A stretch of DNA of 8,878 bases from UBA5266 sp002411545. GTDB taxonomy: Bacteria; Bacteroidota; Bacteroidia; Bacteroidales; WCHB1-69. Under the pieces are notes generated by a model. It searched no databases, was not told the DNA's origin, and saw only the letters and a list, made by a program, of their open reading frames with translations. Positions 1-6,470 of the stretch are shown piece by piece. The position numbers and the translations under genes were made by a program. How positions within the stretch are numbered: the first letter of the stretch is position 1; each line of letters begins with the position of its first letter. The stretch covers positions 1 to 8,878 of the forward strand of contig JAQUWC010000079.1 of NCBI GenBank assembly GCA_028693085.1. The letters are read 5' to 3'.

Positions 1-19
1 TGTCCGGCAAATTTGTTTT

Positions 20-568
20 TTAAAATATATAAGGGATAAACATTTTACTTCGTTTCATGTATTCTTTGTATTTGTCGCCAAAATATACAATACATTCTTT
101 TTCATCAAAAATAGCTGTAATATAAAGCATTACCATCGATAGTAATGTTATAATAAACAACTCAAGTGTAAGATTCTTAAAAAAAATCCCCCACGTCAAA
201 AAAATCAACGAGGAATAGAGGGGATGTCTTATGTATTTAAAAATTCCCTTGTCTACTAATTCTGTAGTTTGTTCAAATTGATATAGATTTTTTGTATTCC
301 TGTTTTTATCGGGTTTACCAATCCTTTTCATAAGAATTACGCCAATGATAATAAGATAACCGGATATTATTAAAAAAATCCAAGAAAAAATTTGATTAAG
401 AGAAAAAGCATTTTCAAACCAATACTTATAATTCGATGCGAAAAGCCATGCTATACACTCCCAACTGATAAACCGATAAAAACCATGACTTTTAAAATTA
501 AACAATGTTCTCCAGGATATTCCTATTATTAATATACTCAGAATACCAAAAATTACATATTTTTCCAT
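20..568 (-). CDS. Membrane methyltransferase, isoprenylcysteine/phospholipid methyltransferase type
   Basis: This 182-residue integral membrane protein probably transfers a methyl group from S-adenosylmethionine to a lipid or other membrane-embedded substrate; the substrate cannot be told. Hydrophobic segments lie at about residues 5-20, 57-80, 117-130 and 134-154. The family signature is the RHPLYSS motif at 114-120, followed by an acidic stretch (DEKE, 155-158) and a GDKYKEYMKRSKMFIP tail, the usual SAM-binding C-terminal region of ICMT/PEMT-like proteins. The length is typical of the small bacterial members. The start lies one base after the stop of the Bro-N gene, so the two are probably co-transcribed, though no functional link is evident. 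The family assignment is firm. Confidence 0.85.
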   Translation of the reverse strand: MEKYVIFGILSILIIGISWRTLFNFKSHGFYRFISWECIAWLFASNYKYWFENAFSLNQIFSWIFLIISGYLIIIGVILMKRIGKPDKNRNTKNLYQFEQTTELVDKGIFKYIRHPLYSSLIFLTWGIFFKNLTLELFIITLLSMVMLYITAIFDEKECIVYFGDKYKEYMKRSKMFIPYIF

Positions 569-569
569 T

Positions 570-1403
570 TTATTTATGTTTTTTTAATTTCAAAACCGCT
601 TTGGCATTTAAAGAAGTAACCACTTTTTTACCTGTTTTTGCTTCGAGTTCTTTACGAGCTACTTTTGCCACATTACCGCCTTGCTCCGCTACTTTTTTGC
701 TTTCTTCAAAATTTTCAGGCACCACAACTTCTGAAATATCTTTGGTAGAAGCTTCAGCCAACATATTTAAAATAAGTTCTGTATTGGTCATGTTATCTCG
801 AAGGTTTTCCTTTTTCAAACCTTTTAGCATTTTGTATTCTTTGGTGGTTCTATCGCTCCATGCTTTTGTAATAATGTCGGTAAGGGTAGCAAACTGAGAG
901 CCTTCTTTCAGTCCCCTTTTTTTCCATTCGTCTGTTAATTCTTTTCGTATTTCAATACTTTTGAGGCGTTGATTAATCCAGTTTTCCGAATAGCCAAGTT
1001 TCATGTATTGTTCCAGCGACCTGTCAATACTAAGTTCAGGGTCTTGCATTTCGTCCAATCGTTCTGATGCTACTTGTGCCAGCCAAAGTTTAAATGGCTC
1101 TGCTTTGGGTGATGGAATAGATTGTATTAATCGAAAAAGCTGTTCGGTATCAGCCACATCGGTAAATCTCATTTTCCCGTCATGGGCAGGCATCTTCAAA
1201 GCGTTACAATTTGTAACGCTTTCATTCCCCTCGTCTTTTAATCTCTTTTTTAATACACGCCAATACACTTGAGGATTAGGGCTTTCTGTTAATACAGCAA
1301 TTACATCCACAATGGAAAAATACCATTTCTCCTGCTCTACATCCCAAAGCGTTCTAACTTTCTTGTCTTCAAATAGTTTTATCTCGTTTTCTTTTTTCAT
1401 CAT
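570..1403 (-). CDS. Bro-N domain protein, DinD/phage antirepressor-like
   Basis: This 277-residue soluble protein has a BRO-type N-terminal domain at about residues 10-110, recognisable from KVRTLWD, the W-Y-FSIVDVIAVLTES segment, TDVADTEQLFRLIQSIPSPKAEPFKLWLA and the following RLDEMQDPE. Bro-N domains bind DNA in phage antirepressors and baculovirus BRO proteins. The C-terminal half (about 130-277) is a charged helical region like that of DinD-type proteins, ending in a lysine-rich tail. It is probably a DNA-binding accessory protein of phage or mobile origin; its target is unknown. Two adjacent ATG codons (1401-1403 and 1398-1400) can serve as the start. The coding sequence contains a perfect 25-base palindrome (1198-1222). 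Confidence 0.85.
   Translation of the reverse strand: MMKKENEIKLFEDKKVRTLWDVEQEKWYFSIVDVIAVLTESPNPQVYWRVLKKRLKDEGNESVTNCNALKMPAHDGKMRFTDVADTEQLFRLIQSIPSPKAEPFKLWLAQVASERLDEMQDPELSIDRSLEQYMKLGYSENWINQRLKSIEIRKELTDEWKKRGLKEGSQFATLTDIITKAWSDRTTKEYKMLKGLKKENLRDNMTNTELILNMLAEASTKDISEVVVPENFEESKKVAEQGGNVAKVARKELEAKTGKKVVTSLNAKAVLKLKKHK
1198..1222. repeat. Perfect 25-base palindrome inside the Bro-N gene
   Basis: The arms AAAGCGTTACAA (1198-1209) and TTGTAACGCTTT (1211-1222) are exact reverse complements around a single central T. They encode the ESVTNCNALK part of the Bro-N protein. The arms could form a 12-pair hairpin in mRNA or a dimeric protein-binding site. It may equally be a by-product of the codons chosen for this segment. 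Confidence 0.6.
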
Positions 1404-1883
1404 AGCAGATTTTATGTATTATCCTGAAATTTCATTCATTAATTTCAGTTTTAAATTATTTAATATGTTTATTATTTCTTTATAAATCAAGATATTCTTA
1501 AAGGTTTCGCATATGAGCAATAATGTTAAACTTAAACTATATTACAACTAATAGCACGTTATTGTTTATCCAAAGTCTCGTTTTAGTTATCCTTCCGCCC
1601 ACAGATTAACACAAATTGAAGGGATTAGAGTTGTTAGCAATTTAGAGGAAAGGGAAGTTTAACAGGAATAATCAGGATATAGTTCAACATTTCAATTTAT
1701 TTCGAGTGCAAAGATATAAAATGTTTTTTACAAACAACAAAAAAAGTAAATATTGTTTTTTGCAGAGAACAATAATAATACATTTATTTTGAATTTTAAC
1801 TCTTATACTGATTCCTTCTGCATATACGTAACAGTAAGCAAGGATGTTGGTACTTCATGGGAAATTTCGACCAAAACAGAAAA
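1404..1883. other. 480-base gene-free spacer
   Basis: No credible protein is encoded here. The only notable reading frame is a rightward 64-codon one (1753-1947) that runs antisense into the neighbouring membrane-protein gene and looks like a shadow. The spacer holds a good Bacteroidota-type promoter (1709-1741, leftward). The stretch from about 1575 to 1665 is less A+T-rich than its surroundings and may be the remnant of something longer. I see no convincing terminator hairpin for the membrane-protein gene that ends at 1884. Confidence 0.5.
1709..1741 (-). promoter_or_regulatory. Bacteroidota-type promoter (TTTG / TAnnTTTG)
   Basis: Read leftward, TTTG at 1741-1738 is followed by 21 bases and then TATCTTTG at 1716-1709, continuing as CACTCG. 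This matches the known Bacteroidota vegetative consensus, a -33 TTTG and a -7 TAnnTTTG about 19-22 bases apart. Transcription would start near 1702 and run into the Bro-N and methyltransferase genes, giving an untranslated leader of about 300 bases unless a small RNA is made instead. Confidence 0.6.
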
Positions 1884-2411
1884 TTACGATTCTTTTATTT
1901 CTTTCAATTCATCTTTAAGAATCCTTAATTCTTTCTTTTTCTTATGATATAAACATATCCCCATAGCAATAGAACCAGCAAATAACACGAAAAGCACAAT
2001 TATCATTAAAGAAAAAAACACTTGTAGCTTATCATTTAATAGAATAAAAATTACTGCTAATTGTAGAGGAATAACAATTGTCAGAAAAACAACTTTAATA
2101 TAAATTAAGAATATATATATAATATTTATTTTTTTTATGTTTTTAATAACTGCTTTGGTTGGATTTATTCTGCGATTTAGACTAAATAAATAAAGGTGTG
2201 TGCTTAGTAATAAAATAAAGAATAAAAATGAAAGAATAAAAAGAATCCTATTCCATATAGCAGAAAATAAAACAAAATTATTTGCAGCATAAACAACCAT
2301 AAGGGCGTAAAGCCCAACAAAAGTCATGCTAAACGTCAATAAATCATTCGTTTTATATTTGTTTCTTAAAACATTATTGTTTTCAATATTCTTCATGTTC
2401 GGTTTTTGCAT
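1884..2411 (-). CDS. Four-helix membrane protein, probable anti-sigma factor
   Basis: This 175-residue protein has four strong hydrophobic segments (about residues 24-47, 53-76, 93-122 and 129-153), a short charged N-terminus and a lysine/glutamate-rich tail (about 156-175) that should form a cytoplasmic helix. No zinc-binding HxxxCxxC anti-sigma motif is present. Its start overlaps the sigma-factor gene by 29 bases, or by 14 if the ATG at 2394-2396 is used, which implies translational coupling. Downstream membrane partners of ECF sigma factors are usually anti-sigma factors, and the charged tail could hold the sigma factor at the membrane. That role is inferred from position, not from a recognised domain. 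Confidence 0.75.
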   Translation of the reverse strand: MQKPNMKNIENNNVLRNKYKTNDLLTFSMTFVGLYALMVVYAANNFVLFSAIWNRILFILSFLFFILLLSTHLYLFSLNRRINPTKAVIKNIKKINIIYIFLIYIKVVFLTIVIPLQLAVIFILLNDKLQVFFSLMIIVLFVLFAGSIAMGICLYHKKKKELRILKDELKEIKES

Positions 2412-2901
2412 TAATATCTTTCAATTTCTTAATGATTCTATTAATTTTTGTCCCAACGTTTGTTAGAGAAAATCCCATAATTTCAGCAATTTCCTTATGA
2501 GAGCATTTGTCTAAATAGAGTAGCATCATAGCTTTATCCACTGTATTTAATTGCTCAATTAAAGCATATAATCTTTCTATAACATCTGCATCATCTTCTT
2601 TTACAGGGAAGTATTCTTCAGCATCTTCAAATGATGAGAAATATATGATATTTTTTCTATCATTATTTTTTTTGCTGTATAAAATTGAAATATTTATTGC
2701 GATACGATATATCCATGTGTTAATGTGAGAGTTTCCTTTAAAAGTATCAAGACTTTCCCAAATATTAGTTTGAATTTCTTGATACAGATCAGGCCAAACA
2801 TCTTGTTTATCAGAACAATAATAAAACATTACCCTACGAATAGCTTTTTCATTGTCAGTAATTATTTCTTTAAAATATGCAGTTTTTTCAGTTTTATTCA
2901 T
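2383..2901 (-). CDS. RNA polymerase sigma factor, ECF type of sigma-70 family
   Basis: This 172-residue protein has the two-domain layout of extracytoplasmic-function sigma factors. Region 2 covers about residues 20-75, with DLYQEIQTNIWESLDTF and the TWIYRIAINI stretch that recognises the -10 element. Region 4 covers about 108-162, with LNTVDKAMMLLYLDKCSHKE followed by a helix-turn-helix (IAEIMGFSLTNVGTKINRI) that reads the -35 element. It would direct RNA polymerase to a small set of promoters once released from its anti-sigma partner, whose gene overlaps it downstream. It is transcribed away from the RiPP-like genes across a 201-base spacer, so those genes are natural candidate targets; this is inferred. 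Confidence 0.92.
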   Translation of the reverse strand: MNKTEKTAYFKEIITDNEKAIRRVMFYYCSDKQDVWPDLYQEIQTNIWESLDTFKGNSHINTWIYRIAINISILYSKKNNDRKNIIYFSSFEDAEEYFPVKEDDADVIERLYALIEQLNTVDKAMMLLYLDKCSHKEIAEIMGFSLTNVGTKINRIIKKLKDINAKTEHEEY

Positions 2902-2946
2902 GTTATCTTTATTCGTTCTATTAATTCATTAGTATATTAAACCATA

Positions 2947-3028
2947 AAAAAATCACATACAATATTGACTCAAGACAAAAAAAAATTCAAAGCAAAAATG
3001 AAAAATACTTTTTCGATTGTGATTTTTT
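2947..3028. repeat. Divergent-spacer inverted repeat, possible operator
   Basis: AAAAAATCACA (2947-2957) and TGTGATTTTTT (3018-3028) are exact 11-base reverse complements, 60 bases apart. They sit in the 201-base spacer between the divergent sigma-factor and peptide genes. They could be two copies of one protein-binding site acting on both promoters, or the ends of a stem-loop. Half of each arm is an A or T run, so chance is possible. No clear TAnnTTTG promoter is visible in this spacer, which would suit transcription by an alternative sigma factor. Confidence 0.35.
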
Positions 3029-3102
3029 GAAGAAAAAAACTACTAATAATATAAAATGTATTTAATTCCTAAAATATAGTTCTTAATTTAAATTTTAAAG
3101 TT

Positions 3103-3447
3103 ATGATTACAAATGAGCAAGATTTTCATCTGTTACCTCCAGATGAATTCAATCAGTTTTTTGAAGAGGTAGTCAATGTAGTTTTTGATGCACGTGAACA
3201 TCCATGTTCACATAATGTAAGTATTCGCCATATTATGGATCAATATGATATCCAACTTCCCCCTGGTCCCACCAACTTAATACAAGCAATTAATCCTGCA
3301 TTAGATGCAAACATTTATGGCCCAACAGCAGAAGTTCGTAATGCATGCCCTGTATGCAGTTTATGCACGCTTTGTATTCTCTGTGGAGAATTAAATGGAG
3401 CAGCTGGACTTGCTAATCTCACAGGCATTTTTTCTATTGCCGGTTAA
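3103..3447 (+). CDS. Candidate RiPP precursor peptide with CxxCxxCxxCxxC core
   Basis: This 114-residue peptide is not one I recognise by family. Residues 1-80 look like a leader, with an acidic amphipathic helix (DEFNQFFEEVVNVVFDA) and a proline-rich turn (QLPPGPTN). Near the C-terminus is CPVCSLCTLCILC, with cysteines 82, 85, 88, 91 and 94 exactly three residues apart, then a Gly/Ala-rich, uncharged tail ending in SIAG. One further cysteine (35) lies in the leader. There is no signal peptide or membrane helix. The RRE-containing radical SAM/SPASM gene that follows suggests the cysteines are crosslinked, for example as thioethers. An alternative is a metal- or Fe-S-binding small protein. A hand count gives about 39% G+C (3121-3420), clearly above the genes to its right. 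Confidence 0.75.
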   Translation: MITNEQDFHLLPPDEFNQFFEEVVNVVFDAREHPCSHNVSIRHIMDQYDIQLPPGPTNLIQAINPALDANIYGPTAEVRNACPVCSLCTLCILCGELNGAAGLANLTGIFSIAG

Positions 3448-3590
3448 TTTATTGATTTTTTTATTCTGTATTTATTCTATCTGTTAATCCACAAATAAAC
3501 TCATTTTTTATTGTACCTAATACTTTTTAAGAAAATCAAAAGGTCAAATATTTAATAGTGAAGTTTAACTACATTAAAAATTTACTTATA

Positions 3591-3944
3591 ATGAAAAAAT
3601 ATATATTTTTAATAGAAGTGGTTGTCGGTATATTGGGTATTATTTTAGTATTGTTTCTTGGTGTGAAAGGGATTGCAATACTTGCTTTATATGCGATTAC
3701 TCCCTTTTTGAAAGAAAAAAAGGAAGAAACAATTGAAAGTAAATTGGTTTTTCATAAAACAAATTCGATAACTTTCGTTGTTGGAATTTTATTATTGTTT
3801 TTACTTTTCTTTATTCAGGATTATAAACTGATTACAAATACTTCATTGTATGTGAAAGATATTTGGTTTTATGTATTTATCACATTTTCAATATTTATTC
3901 ATGGATTAATTGGATTAATTTTGTTAAAGAAATTTAAAAAGTAA
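3591..3944 (+). CDS. Small membrane protein between precursor and maturase
   Basis: This 117-residue protein has about three or four hydrophobic segments (roughly residues 4-38, which may be two helices, 60-76 and 88-112) and a lysine-rich C-terminus, KKFKK. The ATG at 3591 (MKKYIFL) is preferred because it gives a typical positively charged membrane-protein start; an in-frame GTG at 3558 would add 11 residues. No known domain is recognised. It lies 143 bases after the precursor and 25 bases before the radical SAM gene, on the same strand. In peptide-modification loci such small proteins often give immunity or help export. Nothing in the sequence proves either role. Confidence 0.75.
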   Translation: MKKYIFLIEVVVGILGIILVLFLGVKGIAILALYAITPFLKEKKEETIESKLVFHKTNSITFVVGILLLFLLFFIQDYKLITNTSLYVKDIWFYVFITFSIFIHGLIGLILLKKFKK

Positions 3945-3969
3945 TTTCTTCAATATTGATAATAAAAAC

Positions 3970-5298
3970 ATGAAATTCAAAGAAAAAGATATTTATTTAA
4001 AAATAAATAACGGAGTTTTATATTTATTCCAATCACAAGGGTTGTTGAAATTTTCAGAATATTCAACAAAAATCAATAAAGATATAGCATATGTTTTGTC
4101 ATATTGTTTTAATAATTTGTCATTGAAAGAAGCATTATTACAATATAAACAAGAAAATCCAACTGTTGATTTATATATGATAACACTCGGAATAGCAGCT
4201 TTAACGCAAGAGAAAAAACTATTATCAAAAAAAGAACCTTGGGACGTTTTATCTACAATAATACAAGAAAATGATATTTATTATCCAGAATGTTTGCATA
4301 TAGAATTAACATCAAAATGCAATTTACATTGTTTTTATTGTTATAGAAAATCACATGAAAATCTAGAAGAATCAAATCGTCTGGATGTTAACGAATTAAA
4401 GAACATTATTGTTTCTTTATCAGAACGAGGATTGAAAATTGCAGAAATCACCGGCGGTGAACCATTATTACATCCTGATTTAATTGAAATAATAGATACT
4501 TGCTATAATAATTTGTCACTCATATCTATTATTACGAATGGCACATTGATAGATGATTTATTTATTGAAAAGATCCTTCCATATAAAAGCAGAGTATTGT
4601 TTTCAATTAGTTTAGATAGTCATTTGCCAGAAGAACATGATAGAAGATGCGGGAAAAAAGGGTCTTTCTATAAAACTGTAAATGGAATAAAACTTCTCTC
4701 CAAAAATGGATTTATTGTAAGAACAGCAATGGCTGTAGATGATAATAATTGGTCTCAAATTGAAGATACTATATTGTTTTCAAAATCAATTGGAGTTACA
4801 AAATTTGCATATTCACCAATTCTACCCTTTGGTAGAGCAGAACACAATTCTTCTTATTGGAAAAATATTTCTTTAGAAGATGCTAAATATCGGGATAGTT
4901 ACTTAAAAGAAAAATATTCTGACTTTATTCATTATATTGATAAAAAAGGAAGTCAGCAATTATATGAGAAAAGTAACTGCGGAGCAGGGCATACATCGTA
5001 TGCAATGGATCCTTTTGGGAATATAAGAATTTGTGCTACATTTGATGAAACCGAAGGTGTAGTCGGTTCTCTAAAGACAATGACAATGCACAATTTATTT
5101 ACAAGCGAAATCTGTAGTCTTTCTTCAAAAATTCCCCCTCCTAAACCAGAGATATGTGGCAATTGCGAGTATTTATATTTTTGTATGGGGTGTTTCCTCA
5201 GAGGTTCAAAAAAAGCACCTATTATTGGATTTGAGAATTGTAATTGGGCAAAAGAAAAAAATGTAAAAAAATGGCTATCTTCAATTAATGTACATTGA
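3970..5298 (+). CDS. Radical SAM/SPASM peptide maturase with N-terminal RRE (PqqD-like) domain
   Basis: This 442-residue enzyme probably installs radical-generated crosslinks in a peptide. Residues about 8-88 look like a PqqD-like RiPP recognition element: strands (DIYLKINNGVLYLF), then helices ending in ITLGIAALTQEKKLL. The radical SAM core follows, with CNLHCFYC (C117, C121, C124) binding the catalytic 4Fe-4S cluster and TGGEP (161-165) helping bind SAM. The C-terminal SPASM domain has seven cysteines: 337, 355, 396, 399, 405, 408 and 424. Its first pair fits C-x12-G-x4-C and its middle group is C-x2-C-x5-C-x2-C, one residue shorter than the usual last x3. These would hold two auxiliary clusters. 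The peptide at 3103-3447 is the obvious substrate. The enzyme class is certain; the reaction is inferred. Confidence 0.93.
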   Translation: MKFKEKDIYLKINNGVLYLFQSQGLLKFSEYSTKINKDIAYVLSYCFNNLSLKEALLQYKQENPTVDLYMITLGIAALTQEKKLLSKKEPWDVLSTIIQENDIYYPECLHIELTSKCNLHCFYCYRKSHENLEESNRLDVNELKNIIVSLSERGLKIAEITGGEPLLHPDLIEIIDTCYNNLSLISIITNGTLIDDLFIEKILPYKSRVLFSISLDSHLPEEHDRRCGKKGSFYKTVNGIKLLSKNGFIVRTAMAVDDNNWSQIEDTILFSKSIGVTKFAYSPILPFGRAEHNSSYWKNISLEDAKYRDSYLKEKYSDFIHYIDKKGSQQLYEKSNCGAGHTSYAMDPFGNIRICATFDETEGVVGSLKTMTMHNLFTSEICSLSSKIPPPKPEICGNCEYLYFCMGCFLRGSKKAPIIGFENCNWAKEKNVKKWLSSINVH

Positions 5299-5325
5299 TT
5301 AAAACAATAAAACCCACTAATTCAG

Positions 5326-6333
5326 ATGAAAAAATTAAAAATAATTGCAGCATGTATATTCATAATTACTTGTAAGTTACACGCACAACCAATAAGTATT
5401 ATTGTCGAAGAATTTCGTTATGATAGCATTATTTCCTTTGACTTTTCAGGAAATCATATAGAAAAAGTGATATACACATTTACTAAATATGGTGCACCAA
5501 TAATTAGCAAAGGTTATATTTATAATCAATTGACACCTCGTTTAATTGTAAAAAGAAGTATCACGAATGACAATGGAACAAATTTTATTACATTGGATTC
5601 AAATTTAACAGATGATGATTCTTGGACAATACTGCAAACGAGATGGGAGTTAGATAAAAATGGTTATGGAATAAACTATCGAACGGGTAATTCTCAACAA
5701 TTTATAGAGTTGAATTATGATATTCACTATGATATTAATGAACGAATAGATTCAATATTTACCGAATATTTAGGAGTTGTTATTGAAAAATACATCTATG
5801 GATATGATTCAGATGGAATGTTAATTCAATTAGGAAAATATGATTATTTAACCAGCACTACTATTTTGAATGAATATTCATATACTAAAAACGAGAATGG
5901 GAAATTAATAAAAAGACATACAGAATCATTTACATATATAAATGAAATTTTAAAGGATAGTTTAAATAGAAAAGAAATCTTATTGTATGACCAAAAAGAA
6001 AGACCAATAAGGAAAGAAATATATGCTTGGGACTCACAAGAGAACAATTGGGTAGAGAATTATCATACATATGTTATTTGGTATTATCCTACATTAACAA
6101 CTATTAGAGAAAACCATCAACAAAAAAACGAAAATATAATCATTTGGAAGAATAATGAAAAACTGATTGTCTGCAGTCCTTATTCGGAAAACATTAAAAT
6201 ATATTCAATTGATGGTTCTTGTTTATATGTAATGAAAAAAACATTTGGAGAGATGCAATTTTCTTTAGATTACTTACCAAAAGGAATCTATATTATCAAA
6301 GGTAATGATTGGACAAAAAAAATTTATTGGTAA
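5326..6333 (+). CDS. Secreted protein with T9SS type A C-terminal sorting domain
   Basis: This 335-residue exported protein begins with a signal peptide (about residues 1-20, KKLK then a hydrophobic core, likely cut after KLHA). The IITC in it does not make a good lipobox. The middle (about 25-262) is rich in Tyr, Asp and Asn, with short strand-turn units such as YGYDSDGMLIQLGKYDY and YDQKERPIRKEIY, loosely like YD-type repeats. Residues about 268-335 are a type A T9SS sorting domain: ENIKIYSIDG, then FSLDYLPKGIYIIKG and a lysine-containing end. The product should cross the outer membrane and be attached to the surface or released. It starts 27 bases after the radical SAM gene, so co-transcription is likely. 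Its biochemical role is unknown, and its only mature cysteines (283, 299) are in the sorting domain. Confidence 0.85.
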   Translation: MKKLKIIAACIFIITCKLHAQPISIIVEEFRYDSIISFDFSGNHIEKVIYTFTKYGAPIISKGYIYNQLTPRLIVKRSITNDNGTNFITLDSNLTDDDSWTILQTRWELDKNGYGINYRTGNSQQFIELNYDIHYDINERIDSIFTEYLGVVIEKYIYGYDSDGMLIQLGKYDYLTSTTILNEYSYTKNENGKLIKRHTESFTYINEILKDSLNRKEILLYDQKERPIRKEIYAWDSQENNWVENYHTYVIWYYPTLTTIRENHQQKNENIIIWKNNEKLIVCSPYSENIKIYSIDGSCLYVMKKTFGEMQFSLDYLPKGIYIIKGNDWTKKIYW

Positions 6334-6470
6334 CAAATATTTAAACATTACTGTTATATTACATTTCCACGATTAAACACAAACTTCGATCTATGTAAAT
6401 GGATTAGAAGTTGTATGGTATTTAAATCCTGCAAAGCTTATACCTTATTACAACCGATAGCCCCTCATTG

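Noticed and set aside
505..897. Rightward 130-codon frame
   Set aside because: It is antisense to the Bro-N gene and the start of the methyltransferase gene, both of which have clear family motifs.
1003..1272. Rightward 89-codon frame
   Set aside because: It lies wholly antisense to the Bro-N gene and has serine-rich, non-protein-like content.
1753..1947. Rightward 64-codon frame partly in the gene-free spacer
   Set aside because: Low-complexity Asn/Phe/Ser composition and antisense overlap with the end of the membrane-protein gene; no promoter or homology sign.
2725..2940. Rightward 71-codon frame
   Set aside because: Antisense to the sigma-factor gene, whose region 2 and region 4 motifs are unmistakable.
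4953..5162. Leftward 69-codon frame
   Set aside because: Antisense to the SPASM part of the radical SAM gene.
5326..5388. T9SS cargo protein considered as a lipoprotein
   Set aside because: The residue before Cys16 is Thr, which is a poor lipobox; the KLHA site fits ordinary signal peptidase I cleavage.
5844..6047. Leftward 67-codon frame
   Set aside because: Antisense to the T9SS cargo gene; Phe/Ser-rich shadow.
6382..6412. AACTTC/GAAGTT stem between the convergent T9SS and hydrolase genes, considered as a terminator
   Set aside because: The stem has only six pairs plus a few inner ones and no T-run on either side, so it does not meet a terminator pattern.
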